DNA from: Streptomyces sp. CC0208
GTDB lineage: Bacteria > Actinomycetota > Actinomycetes > Streptomycetales > Streptomycetaceae
Assembly: GCF_003443735.1 (NCBI RefSeq)
Contig: NZ_CP031969.1
Span: 6,944,001-7,008,000, forward strand
Length of the DNA stretch: 64,000 bases
Direction of reading: 5' to 3'
Shown here: in pieces, positions 50,314-58,464 of the stretch
Position numbering within the stretch: the first letter of the stretch is position 1
Layout: every line of letters starts with the position of its first letter
Notes under the pieces: generated by a model
The model's input: the letters and a program-made list of their open reading frames with translations, nothing else
What the model was told of the DNA's origin: nothing
Database searches by the model: none
Position numbers and translations under genes: made by a program

Positions 50314-50721
50314 CTAGGCGAGCTCGATCGAGTCCCCGCTGACCCTGATCTGCTTCTCGGGCAGCGGCCTGGTGGCCGGCGGGTTGGCCACCGAGCCGTC
50401 CGCGATGTGGAACTTGCTGCCGTGGCACGGGCAGTTGATGGTGCCGCCGGAGACACTGCTCACCTGGCAGCCCTGGTGGGTGCAGATGTCCGAGAAGGCC
50501 TTGAACTCGCCCTTCTTCGGCTGGGTGACGACGACCTTCTCCTCCTTGAAGATCTTCCCGCCGCCGACCGGGATCTCGCTCGTCTTCGCCAGTTCGGTGC
50601 CGGCCTGCACCGAACTGGACCCGGAGTCGCTGTTCTCGTTGCCGTACTCGCTGCAGCCGGCGGTCAGCGTGGCCGCGCCCGTCGCGAGAAGGATCGTGCG
50701 CCGCGTCGGGCTCTGTGTCAT
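50314..50721 (-). CDS. Rieske [2Fe-2S] lipoprotein
   Basis: The protein has 135 residues. A twin-arginine-type signal with lipobox (TRRTILLATGAATLTAGC) predicts Tat export and lipid anchoring at the outer face. The Rieske ligands are CTHQGC (Cys, His) and CPCHGSKF (Cys, His). The gene overlaps the membrane cytochrome-like gene upstream (ATGA), so the two proteins are made together and probably exchange electrons. The cysteine pair for the Rieske disulphide is CxxxxC within these motifs. Confidence 0.93.
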   Translation of the reverse strand: MTQSPTRRTILLATGAATLTAGCSEYGNENSDSGSSSVQAGTELAKTSEIPVGGGKIFKEEKVVVTQPKKGEFKAFSDICTHQGCQVSSVSGGTINCPCHGSKFHIADGSVANPPATRPLPEKQIRVSGDSIELA

Positions 50722-51299
50722 GTCGTGACTCCGAAGGTGCGGAAGAACCAGAGGGCGGAGGTCAGCCAGAGGATCGTGAGCGCGCTGAAGACGAGCCCGC
50801 CGACGATCGGCAGCAGCCACCCGGGAAGTCGCTCCGAGCGGAGCAGCAGCATCTTGGCACTGAACACACCGAAGAAGAAGCAACCCAGGAGGGAGTGCCA
50901 CAGAACGCGTGATTCGTACGACTGGAAGCCCAGCGCGTACAGACAGTGCACCGCGACCGGGACCGCGACGAGGAACGCCACTCGGCCGGACCAGCGGTGC
51001 GCGGTGGCGGACCAGCTCGGGCCCGGCAGCTTGCCGTACACCATCAGTGCCGAGACGAGCTGTACGAGCGCGAAGAAGAACGCGACCGTCGCGAGCCATG
51101 ACTTCACCGCGCCGGTGCTGCTGAAGCCGGCGAGGTTGAAGGCCGTCCCCGCCGGGTCGTGGACCTTGCCGTAGGCGCCCAGGGCGACCGCCACCGCGGC
51201 GGCGACCAGGGCCGGGATCAGATAGCGGGCCGCGCCGGGGCGGCGCTCGGGTTCGGGCGAGGGCCAGCTCTGGGTGGCCGCGTTCGGGTCGACGGTCAT
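50718..51299 (-). CDS. Cytochrome b561-like membrane protein (DUF6529 type)
   Basis: The protein has 193 residues with five probable transmembrane segments (YLIPALVAAAVAVALGAYG, WLATVAFFFALVQLVSALMV, VAFLVAVPVAVHCLYALGF, LLGCFFFGVFSAKMLLL, LLPIVGGLVFSALTILWL). Conserved His in TAHRWSGR, AVHCLY and WHSLLG sit near helix ends, as expected for b-type haem ligands. It is coupled to the Rieske gene and preceded by a secreted protein gene. The likely role is electron transfer across or along the membrane, by inference. Confidence 0.8.
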   Translation of the reverse strand: MTVDPNAATQSWPSPEPERRPGAARYLIPALVAAAVAVALGAYGKVHDPAGTAFNLAGFSSTGAVKSWLATVAFFFALVQLVSALMVYGKLPGPSWSATAHRWSGRVAFLVAVPVAVHCLYALGFQSYESRVLWHSLLGCFFFGVFSAKMLLLRSERLPGWLLPIVGGLVFSALTILWLTSALWFFRTFGVTT

Positions 51300-51321
51300 G
51301 ATCGGCTCCCTCGGGAGGAGG

Positions 51322-52002
51322 TCAGGGGGTTACCGGGCGGGCCGTGAGCTGCTGTCCGTCGACCGTCACCGCACCGGTCTCGGGGTCGATCCTCGGTGCC
51401 GGGGAGGGCTTGCCGTCGCGCTTGAGGATGCCGACCTGTTCGCCGTCCGGCAGCACGATCCAGCCGCCTTCGATCCTCGCGCCGGCCACGGTGCTGTTCG
51501 CCCGGTAGAGCCCGGACGACTTCTTCGTCCTGCCGATGGTGAAGGCATGGTTCCCGCTGCCGACGTGGGCCGTGCCGCGGATCTCCTTGGTCCCCTTCAC
51601 CTTGCCGTCCAGGCTCGCGCCGCCCTTTCCGGTGAGCCGCAGGCTGCCGTCGTCCTTGACGTCGCCCTGGAGCCACGACTCGATGTTGTGGCCGTCGCAG
51701 ACGTACGCGATCGCCTTGTCGTCGCGCACGGTGATCGCCACCGCGGAGGAGTCGTCGTCGGTACGGCCCGTGTAGACGCCCGCGGGCACGGGGGTCCGGG
51801 CCGGGGACGGGCTGGGCGGCGTGGACGTCCGCGCCGGTGGGGTGCTGGGTGACGCCTTGGTGCTGGGTGACGGCTTCACGGACGCCGACGGCTTCTCGTA
51901 CGACGACGTGGACTTCTCTCCCGTGGTGGCGTTGAGCGAGAGCATGAACAGGCCGACCAGCAATCCCGCGAGCAGGGTCAGCAACGGTCCGGAACGCTTC
52001 AT
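51322..52002 (-). CDS. Secreted/membrane-anchored protein of unknown function
   Basis: The protein has 226 residues. One N-terminal hydrophobic segment (SGPLLTLLAGLLVGLFML) is followed by a Ser/Pro/Thr-rich linker (residues about 30-75). An extracytoplasmic domain of about 150 residues follows, with ITVRDDKAIAYVCDGHNIES, LTGKGGASLDGKV and GGWIVLPDGEQVGILKRDG. It is the first gene of a three-gene minus-strand cluster with the cytochrome-like and Rieske genes, with a 22-base gap. No catalytic motif recognised. Confidence 0.82.
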   Translation of the reverse strand: MKRSGPLLTLLAGLLVGLFMLSLNATTGEKSTSSYEKPSASVKPSPSTKASPSTPPARTSTPPSPSPARTPVPAGVYTGRTDDDSSAVAITVRDDKAIAYVCDGHNIESWLQGDVKDDGSLRLTGKGGASLDGKVKGTKEIRGTAHVGSGNHAFTIGRTKKSSGLYRANSTVAGARIEGGWIVLPDGEQVGILKRDGKPSPAPRIDPETGAVTVDGQQLTARPVTP

Positions 52003-52235
52003 GAAATGGGGCCTCCCCCGAGGCGAGTTTCCTGCCATCAGAGCGGACCCGGGGTCCCGCGTCCAGAGGCGCACGGGCGTGTTCGCACCCCTGGTAGCGG
52101 AACTGGGACATTCGGGTGACATCGGAACGGTCCGGGAGGCCGTCTCAGGAGGCGGGCGCCCCGCACCCGGCCCGCACCGGCTGACTAGGCTGGTTGTACA
52201 AAGAGCCGGGTTGTACATCAGCAAGGAGCAATGCC

Positions 52236-52598
52236 GTGGCGGTACGAGCGGTCCGGGGCGCCGTCCAACTCGAACAGGACGAGGCCGGCCACATGGACGA
52301 GCAGGTCGGGGCGCTGCTCACCGCCATCATGGAGCGGAACGAGCTGACCGCGGACGACCTGATCAGCATCTGGTTCACGGCCACGCCCGACCTGCACAGC
52401 GACTTCCCGGCGGCCGCGGCCCGCAAGCTCGGCATCGTCGACGTACCGTTGATCTGCGCGCAGGAACTGGACATCGAGGGCGCCATGCCCCGGGTCGTCC
52501 GGGTGCTCGCGCACATCGAGTCCGACCGGCCCCGCGCCGACATCGCACACGTCTACCTCGGCGCCGCGGCCGCCCTGCGCAAGGACATCGCCCAGTGA
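52236..52598 (+). CDS. aroH: Chorismate mutase, AroH type
   Basis: The protein has 120 residues, the normal length of the trimeric AroH class. It shows AVRAVRGAVQLEQDEAG, LLTAIMERNELTADDLISIW, FTATPDLHSDFPA and VPLICAQELDIEGAMPRVVR with the active-site Arg. It converts chorismate to prephenate, and the next enzyme, TyrA, uses the product. The start is GTG 52236 with AAGGAGC at 52223-52229. The stop overlaps tyrA (GTGA). Confidence 0.94.
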   Translation: MAVRAVRGAVQLEQDEAGHMDEQVGALLTAIMERNELTADDLISIWFTATPDLHSDFPAAAARKLGIVDVPLICAQELDIEGAMPRVVRVLAHIESDRPRADIAHVYLGAAAALRKDIAQ

Positions 52599-53680
52599 GG
52601 ACCGCACTCGTCATCGGGACCGGGCTGATCGGGACGTCCGCCGCGCTGGCGCTCGCGGGGCGGGGCGTCACCGTCCACCTCGCCGACCACGACCCCGAGC
52701 AGGCCCGCACGGCCGCCGCGCTCGGCGCGGGCACGGACGAGGCGCCGGAGGGGCCGGTGGACCTCGCGATCGTCGCCGCGCCCCCCGCGCACGTGGCCGG
52801 AGTGCTGGCCGACGCGATGCGGCGGGGAGTGGCCCGCGGGTACATCGACGTGGCCAGCGTGAAGGGCGGGCCGCGGCGGGAGCTGGAGGGCTGGGGACTC
52901 GACCTCTCCTCGTACATCGGCACGCATCCGATGTCCGGGCGGGAGAAGTCCGGGCCGCTGGCCGCCTCCGGGGACCTCTTCGAGGGGCGGCCCTGGGTGC
53001 TGACCCCCACCCGGGACACCGACACCGAGGTGCTGAACCTCGCGCTGGAACTGGTCTCGCACTGTCGCGCGGTGCCGGTGGTCATGGACGCCGACGCCCA
53101 CGACCGTGCCGTGGCGCTCGTCTCGCACATGCCCCATCTGGTCTCCAGCATGGTCGCCGCGCGGCTCGAGCACGCCGAGGAGGCCGCCGTACGGCTGTGC
53201 GGCCAGGGGATCCGGGACGTGACCCGGATCGCCGCGTCCGACCCCGGGATGTGGATCGACATCCTCTCCGCGAACCCGGGTCCGGTGGCCGATCTGCTCA
53301 CCGATGTCGCCGGGGATCTCGAGGAGACGGTGCGGGCGCTGCGGGCGCTGCAGTCCGCGGACGAGGCGAAGCGGGGCGAGGGCACGGCCGGGATCGAGGG
53401 CATGCTGCGGCGGGGGAACGCCGGTCAGGTGCGGGTGCCAGGGAAGCACGGGTCGGCTCCTCGGATGTACGAGGTCGTGGCCGTACTCATCGACGACCAG
53501 CCGGGGCAGCTCGCCCGGATCTTCGCGGACGCCGGGCGGGCGGGGGTCAACATCGAGGATGTGCGGATCGAGCATGCGACGGGGCAGCAGGCCGGTCTGG
53601 TGCAGCTGATGGTGGAGCCGTCGGCCGCACCCGTGCTGGCGGCCTCGTTGCGGGAGCGGGGCTGGGCCATTCGGCAGTAG
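52595..53680 (+). CDS. tyrA: Prephenate dehydrogenase with ACT domain
   Basis: The protein has 361 residues. The NAD motif GTGLIGTSAALAL is at the N-terminus, THPMSGREKSGP holds the catalytic His, and HDRAVALVSHMPHLVSS follows. The C-terminal ACT domain (YEVVAVLIDDQPGQLARIFA, residues about 285-355) suggests tyrosine feedback. GTG start coupled to aroH. Confidence 0.95.
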   Translation: MRTALVIGTGLIGTSAALALAGRGVTVHLADHDPEQARTAAALGAGTDEAPEGPVDLAIVAAPPAHVAGVLADAMRRGVARGYIDVASVKGGPRRELEGWGLDLSSYIGTHPMSGREKSGPLAASGDLFEGRPWVLTPTRDTDTEVLNLALELVSHCRAVPVVMDADAHDRAVALVSHMPHLVSSMVAARLEHAEEAAVRLCGQGIRDVTRIAASDPGMWIDILSANPGPVADLLTDVAGDLEETVRALRALQSADEAKRGEGTAGIEGMLRRGNAGQVRVPGKHGSAPRMYEVVAVLIDDQPGQLARIFADAGRAGVNIEDVRIEHATGQQAGLVQLMVEPSAAPVLAASLRERGWAIRQ

Positions 53681-53794
53681 GGCAGGAGTCCGGACGAGGG
53701 CGTCCGGACGAGTGACGCGCACCCAGTAACCTGGTGCGGGGCACAGTCGCGCCCCCACACCACTCGCCAGACCGCACCCGAAAGGTGTCCCCCC

Positions 53795-54481
53795 GTGGAA
53801 AACGGCGCCGCCCAGCCCGTGATTGTCGCCATCGACGGCCCCTCCGGCACGGGCAAGTCGAGCACCTCGAAGGCTGTCGCCGCGCAGCTGGGGCTGAGCT
53901 ACCTGGACACCGGGGCCCAGTACCGTGCGATCACCTGGTGGATGGTGACCAACGGGATCGACATCGACGACCCGACCGCCATCGCCGCCGTGGCGGGCAA
54001 GGCGGAGATCGTCTCCGGCACCGACCCGGAGAACCCGACGATCACGGTGGACGGGACGGACGTGGCCGGACCGATCCGGAGCCAGGAGGTCACCTCGAAG
54101 GTCAGCGCCGTGAGCGCCGTACCCGAGGTGCGGGCCCGGATCACCGAGCTGCAGCGGTCCCTGGCCACCTCCGCCGAGAAGGGGATCGTCGTCGAGGGCC
54201 GGGACATCGGTACGACCGTGCTGCCGGACGCCGACCTCAAGGTCTTCCTCACCGCCTCGCCGGAGGCCCGCGCCGCCCGCCGCAGCGGGGAGCTCAAGAG
54301 CACCGACATACAGGCCACCCGCGAGGCCCTGATCAAGCGGGACGCGGCCGACTCCAGCCGCAAGACCTCGCCGCTCGCCAAGGCGGACGACGCGGTCGAG
54401 GTGGACACCACCGAGCTCACCCTCGCGCAGGTCATCGAGTGCGTCGTCACCCTCGTCGAGGAGAAGCGGGCCGGGAAGTGA
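53795..54481 (+). CDS. cmk: Cytidylate kinase
   Basis: The protein has 228 residues and phosphorylates CMP and dCMP. The P-loop is AIDGPSGTGKSSTSKAVA, LDTGAQYRAIT follows (most family members have GA-x-YRA), and VVEGRDIGTTVLPDADLKVF lies in the middle with the family Arg residues in EARAARR. The start GTG 53795 and stop overlap plsC (GTGA). Confidence 0.96.
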   Translation: MENGAAQPVIVAIDGPSGTGKSSTSKAVAAQLGLSYLDTGAQYRAITWWMVTNGIDIDDPTAIAAVAGKAEIVSGTDPENPTITVDGTDVAGPIRSQEVTSKVSAVSAVPEVRARITELQRSLATSAEKGIVVEGRDIGTTVLPDADLKVFLTASPEARAARRSGELKSTDIQATREALIKRDAADSSRKTSPLAKADDAVEVDTTELTLAQVIECVVTLVEEKRAGK

Positions 54482-55155
54482 GCACGGACTCCTCCGGCAG
54501 GGCTGCTGCCGGTACGGCTCCTTCGGAGCGGGGCGCCGAGGTCGGGCGGCGGATCGGCGTCGGGCTGATGTACGGGCTGTGGAAGCCGCGCGTGCTCGGC
54601 GCCTGGCGGATGCCCGCGACCGGGCCCGCGATCCTCGCCGTCAACCACTCCCACATCATCGACGGCCCGATGGTCATGGGCGTGTCACCCCGGCCGACGC
54701 ACTTCCTGATCAAGAAGGAGGCGTTCGTCGGGCCGCTGGATCCCTTCCTGACCGCCATCGGGCAGGTCAAGGTGGACCGCTCCGGCGCCGACCGCGGGGC
54801 GATCACCCGGGCACTGGACGTCCTCAGGGCCGGCGGGGTCCTCGGTATCTTTCCGGAGGGCACCCGGGGCGAGGGCGACTTCGCCTCCCTGCGGGCCGGG
54901 CTCGCGTACTTCGCGGTGCGCAGCGGGGCACCGGTCGTGCCGGTGGCGGTTCTGGGAAGCTCCAAGAGGCCGGGACGGTTGATAAAGGGGCTGCCTCCGC
55001 TGCGCAGCCGGGTCGACGTCGTCTTCGGCGACCCCTTCGAGGCGGGCGACGGCAGCGGACGGCGGACGCGCAAGGCGCTCGACGAGGCGACCGAGCGCAT
55101 CCAGAAGCAGCTCAGCGCCCACCTGGAAAACGCCAGGCGCCTGACCGGGCGCTAG
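54478..55155 (+). CDS. plsC: 1-acyl-sn-glycerol-3-phosphate acyltransferase family
   Basis: The protein has 225 residues. The catalytic HxxxxD motif is in VNHSHIIDGPMVMG, and the glycerophosphate-binding motif is GIFPEGTRGEGDFA. One short hydrophobic N-terminal part is present. It acylates lysophosphatidic acid by family. Its position between cmk and der matches other actinobacteria. Confidence 0.93.
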   Translation: MSTDSSGRAAAGTAPSERGAEVGRRIGVGLMYGLWKPRVLGAWRMPATGPAILAVNHSHIIDGPMVMGVSPRPTHFLIKKEAFVGPLDPFLTAIGQVKVDRSGADRGAITRALDVLRAGGVLGIFPEGTRGEGDFASLRAGLAYFAVRSGAPVVPVAVLGSSKRPGRLIKGLPPLRSRVDVVFGDPFEAGDGSGRRTRKALDEATERIQKQLSAHLENARRLTGR

Positions 55156-55232
55156 GCGACACTGAGTAGTGGATCAAACCGGCGGAAAACCGGGGATCCA
55201 CCGATCACCACGATGAACGAGGTACGGACTTC

Positions 55233-56711
55233 ATGAACGACCACATCCACTCCGAGGGCTCGGGCGAGGAGCACGACCACGGGGCGCTTGGCGATGCCGA
55301 GTACGCGGAGTTCATGGAGCTCGCCGCGGAAGAGGGCTTCGACCCCGAGGACGTCGAGGGTGCCATCGAGGCGGCCGGCCACGGTCCGCTGCCCGTGCTC
55401 GCCGTCGTCGGCCGCCCGAATGTCGGCAAGTCGACTCTGGTGAACCGCATCATCGGGCGCCGTGAGGCCGTCGTCGAGGACAAGCCCGGCGTCACCCGCG
55501 ACCGCGTCACCTACGAGGCCGAGTGGGCGGGGCGCCGCTTCAAGGTCGTCGACACCGGCGGCTGGGAGCAGGACGTCCTCGGCATCGACGCCTCCGTGGC
55601 CGCACAGGCCGAGTACGCCATCGAGGCCGCCGACGCCGTCGTGTTCGTCGTGGACGCCAAGGTGGGTGCCACCGACACCGACGAGGCGGTCGTACGACTG
55701 CTGCGCAAGGCCGGAAAGCCCGTGGTGCTGGCCGCCAACAAGGTGGACGGCCTGAGCGGCGAGTCCGACGCGGCGTACCTGTGGTCCCTGGGACTCGGCG
55801 AGCCGCATCCGGTCTCCGCGCTGCACGGCCGGGGGACCGGCGACATGCTGGACGCCGTCCTGGAGGCGCTGCCGGAGGCACCGCAGCAGACCTTCGGCAC
55901 CGCGATCGGCGGCCCGCGCCGGATCGCCCTCATCGGCCGCCCGAACGTCGGCAAGTCCTCGCTGCTGAACAAGGTGGCCGGTGAGGAGCGGGTCGTCGTC
56001 AACGAGATGGCCGGCACCACCCGTGACCCGGTCGACGAGCTGATCGAACTCGGCGGAGTCACCTGGAAGTTCGTCGACACGGCCGGTATCCGCAAGCGGG
56101 TCCACCTCCAGCAGGGCGCCGACTACTACGCCTCGTTGCGTACCGCCGCCGCCGTCGAGAAGGCCGAGGTGGCGGTCATCCTGATCGACGGCTCCGAGTC
56201 CATCTCGGTCCAGGACCAGCGGATCGTCACGATGGCCGTCGAGGCGGGCCGCGCGATCGTCCTCGCCTACAACAAGTGGGACACCCTCGACGAGGAGCGC
56301 CGCTACTACCTGGAGCGGGAGATCGAGACCGAGCTCGGCCAGGTCGCCTGGGCGCCGCGGGTGAACGTCTCGGCGAAGACCGGCCGTCACATGGAGAAGC
56401 TGGTCCCGGCGATCGAGACGGCTCTGGCGGGCTGGGAGACGCGGGTCCCGACCGGACGCCTCAACGCCTTCCTCGGCGAGCTGGTCGCCGCCCACCCGCA
56501 CCCGATCCGGGGCGGCAAGCAGCCGCGCATCCTCTTCGGCACCCAGGCGGGCACCAAGCCGCCGCGGTTCGTGCTCTTCGCCTCCGGGTTCATCGAGGCG
56601 GGCTACCGGCGCTTCATCGAGCGCCGGCTGCGCGAGGAGTTCGGGTTCGACGGCACCCCGATCCACATCTCGGTGCGGGTGCGCGAGAAGCGCGGCACGA
56701 AGAAGAAGTGA
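55233..56711 (+). CDS. der: Ribosome-associated GTPase Der (EngA)
   Basis: The protein has 492 residues with two tandem G-domains. G1 motifs are GRPNVGKSTL (residue 60) and GRPNVGKSSL (residue 235). G3/G4 are DTGG..., NKVDG and DTAG..., YNKWD. The C-terminal KH-like domain includes ARRF-type GYRRFIERRLREEFGFDGTP. An N-terminal acidic extension of about 50 residues precedes the first domain. It is required for 50S subunit assembly. Confidence 0.97.
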   Translation: MNDHIHSEGSGEEHDHGALGDAEYAEFMELAAEEGFDPEDVEGAIEAAGHGPLPVLAVVGRPNVGKSTLVNRIIGRREAVVEDKPGVTRDRVTYEAEWAGRRFKVVDTGGWEQDVLGIDASVAAQAEYAIEAADAVVFVVDAKVGATDTDEAVVRLLRKAGKPVVLAANKVDGLSGESDAAYLWSLGLGEPHPVSALHGRGTGDMLDAVLEALPEAPQQTFGTAIGGPRRIALIGRPNVGKSSLLNKVAGEERVVVNEMAGTTRDPVDELIELGGVTWKFVDTAGIRKRVHLQQGADYYASLRTAAAVEKAEVAVILIDGSESISVQDQRIVTMAVEAGRAIVLAYNKWDTLDEERRYYLEREIETELGQVAWAPRVNVSAKTGRHMEKLVPAIETALAGWETRVPTGRLNAFLGELVAAHPHPIRGGKQPRILFGTQAGTKPPRFVLFASGFIEAGYRRFIERRLREEFGFDGTPIHISVRVREKRGTKKK

Positions 56712-56716
56712 CGTAC

Positions 56717-56761
56717 GCATGAGGAAGGGCGGCCCCCGCCGGGGGCCGCCCTTCCTCATGC
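56717..56761. terminator. Bidirectional terminator, 21-bp perfect stem
   Basis: GCATGAGGAAGGGCGGCCCC(C) pairs perfectly over 21 bp with the complementary arm ending at 56761, around a 3-base loop. It lies 5 bases after the der stop and 1 base before the stop of the convergent gene. Confidence 0.93.
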
Positions 56762-56762
56762 C

Positions 56763-57086
56763 TCAGTTCCCTCTGCGCGGACCGGGTGGCAGCGCCGCCG
56801 GGACGTGGTGCATCCCGGTGTGCTGCTGCCCGATGTGTCCCACCCGCTGCCACTGCGACTGCTGGCGGGCGCTGAACGCCCCCGCGCTGTAGGCGCTGTA
56901 CGAGCTGCTGAACGAGCCCGAGGCGTGCGGGATGTTCCCGAACGCGGTGAAGCCCAGCTCCTCCTCGCCGCTGCGGTCGCCCGGCAGCGAGCGGAAGGCC
57001 TTGACGTACTCGGAGTAGAGCGCGTCGTAGATCGGCGTGGCCGATGGTCCGCCGGGAAACCGGCGCGGAGCGTCGTATGGGTGCAC
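56763..57086 (-). CDS. Small conserved protein of unknown function
   Basis: The protein has 107 residues. The N-terminal half, PGGPSATPIYDALYSEYVKA, FRSLPGDRSGEEELGFTAFG, is probably ordered. The C-terminus is Ser/Gln/His/Pro-rich. I know this type only as a hypothetical protein of Streptomyces next to der. No signal peptide or catalytic motif. Confidence 0.7.
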   Translation of the reverse strand: MHPYDAPRRFPGGPSATPIYDALYSEYVKAFRSLPGDRSGEEELGFTAFGNIPHASGSFSSSYSAYSAGAFSARQQSQWQRVGHIGQQHTGMHHVPAALPPGPRRGN

Positions 57087-57163
57087 GTATGTCCAAACGA
57101 CACCGGGGACCCCGGGGATGCGGTCCGGCGTGATCCTTCAGTCGGTCGTCACGTCCCCGCGCT

Positions 57164-57946
57164 TCACGTCCCCGCGAGAGGCATCGCGGCCGCGACCAAT
57201 TTCCCGTTCGCCGCCGCCTTGTCCAGCGCGTCCCGCAGCAGGTCCTCGCGGGGCTGCCGTCCGATGGACCCCACCGGCGCGGCGAACATCAGCACCTGCT
57301 GGTGCTTGTTGGCGGCCGCCCGCCAGCTCTCCGTGACCTGGAGCGGCTGGTGCGCCTGCCACCAGGCCACCGGCTGCCCGCCGTTCGCCGACGGCTGGAG
57401 CACCGCGTGCAGCTGCCCCACCGCCAGCAGCACCGACCAGCCGTGCAGCACGGGCGGCACCGACTCGATCGCCGTCAGCGGCATGAACCCCTGCTCGATC
57501 AGCAGCGGCAGGAAGTCGTCGCCGCGTCCCGTCGCGCCCGGCCGCGCGATCGGCCCGGTCGGCTCCACGACCAGCGCCGGGTGCAACTCCCCGGCGATCA
57601 GGACGAGTCCGCTGGTCACCCCGAGCACCGCCTGCTCGGGTACGACCTTGTCCGGGTCCAGGTCGACGGTGTCGCCGGTGATGGACTTCACCGCTCCCCG
57701 GAGCTGCTCCTCGGTGACCTGGACGACCTGGGAGGGCAGGCAGGTGGCGTGGGCGAAGGCCAGGACGGCGGTCTCGTCGCCGATGAACAGGACGGTGCTG
57801 GTGCGCTCCTGTTCGGAGTCGCCCTGGGTGCGGCAGGACGTGCAGTCGTAGCCGCCGGGGGCGTTCTCTCCGGCGAGCAGCCGGTCGGCTTCTTCGTCGC
57901 CGATCTCAGCGCGTACCTCGTCGCTGACGTCGAGCATGCGCGGCAC
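57164..57946 (-). CDS. Conserved actinomycete protein of unknown function
   Basis: The protein has 260 residues. The N-terminus PRMLDVSDEVRAEIGDEEAD leads to GYDCTSCRTQGD, a CxxC that could bind metal or form a disulphide. Beta-rich segments follow (STVLFIGDETAVLAFAHATC, SGLVLIAGELHPALVVEP), and the C-terminal half ends DALDKAAANGKLVAAAMPL. GTG 57944-57946 is favoured because GAGGGAG lies about 7 bases upstream. ATG 57935-57937 would start three codons later. No family recognised. Confidence 0.75.
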   Translation of the reverse strand: MPRMLDVSDEVRAEIGDEEADRLLAGENAPGGYDCTSCRTQGDSEQERTSTVLFIGDETAVLAFAHATCLPSQVVQVTEEQLRGAVKSITGDTVDLDPDKVVPEQAVLGVTSGLVLIAGELHPALVVEPTGPIARPGATGRGDDFLPLLIEQGFMPLTAIESVPPVLHGWSVLLAVGQLHAVLQPSANGGQPVAWWQAHQPLQVTESWRAAANKHQQVLMFAAPVGSIGRQPREDLLRDALDKAAANGKLVAAAMPLAGT

Positions 57947-58130
57947 GGGTGGCTCCCTCGGATGTGGTGCCCGGGTGGGTCCCGGGCTCATGAAGAAGAC
58001 AACGGGTGATCTGTGGCGGGAGTCACGCCCCAGGGCGAACGGAATCGAACCAACCACCGCGCAGGGTCACCTGGGGTGCGGAATCAGGCACTCAGTGTCA
58101 AGTAGAGGGATATCAAAGGAAGTTGGTTGC

Positions 58131-58187
58131 GTGAAGTGGGTCACAGGTCTCTGGGAGGACTGGTCGACAAATCAGGAAATCAACTAA
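58131..58187 (+). CDS. Tiny ORF 1 (18 residues), putative leader peptide
   Basis: GTG start with AAAGGAAG at about 58115-58122, encoding (M)KWVTGLWEDWSTNQEIN. Its TAA overlaps the ATG of the second tiny ORF. Expression is not proven. The case rests on the ribosome-binding site and on the repeated KWVT start. Confidence 0.35.
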   Translation: MKWVTGLWEDWSTNQEIN

Positions 58188-58225
58188 TGAAGTGGGTGAC
58201 CGAAAATCGACGATACCCGCGGTAA
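58187..58225 (+). CDS. Tiny ORF 2 (12 residues), putative leader peptide
   Basis: ATG shares a base with the stop of tiny ORF 1 (TAATG). It encodes MKWVTENRRYPR, beginning with the same five residues as ORF 1. It may be a translationally coupled regulatory peptide for the gene 240 bases downstream. It could also be chance. Confidence 0.3.
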   Translation: MKWVTENRRYPR

Positions 58226-58464
58226 CGGCCAACTGGCCTGGCGCGACAAGGTGTTGGTTGCTGTCGCCTCCACAGTCTCTCTACATTCCTCCGCCGTGTG
58301 CAGCGAGCACCGCTCGGGAACGTCCGCCGACGTACGAAGCCAGCACCACGCACTACGCACCACGCCCCACTTTCCGGCGGACGGGGCAGAGCGCGACCAC
58401 CCGGCCCCTGCGCCGGGGAGCGCGCGCCGTCTTGGGGACCCCGAGTCCTTGGAGAGGGAACTAC

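Larger units (their letters stand above)
57947..58464. other. Intergenic region with two tiny coupled ORFs, leader of the Rpf-LysM gene
   Basis: Apart from the two small ORFs at 58131-58225, this region holds an inverted repeat CCCCAGG (58030-58036) / CCTGGGG (58070-58076) whose middle resembles a tRNA T-loop but does not fold as a tRNA. About 240 bases of GC-rich leader precede the Rpf-LysM gene. No riboswitch core was recognised. Confidence 0.4.

Noticed and set aside
58025..58080. tRNA-like segment (minus strand GGTTCGATTCC with CCCCAGG/CCTGGGG arms)
   Set aside because: The arms enclose only about 40 bases, the T-stem has mismatches and no D or anticodon arm can be drawn, so it is not a tRNA gene; an attachment-site remnant cannot be supported either.
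57947..58464. c-di-AMP (ydaO) riboswitch before the Rpf-LysM gene
   Set aside because: The conserved core elements of the class could not be found in order by eye; a covariance search would decide.
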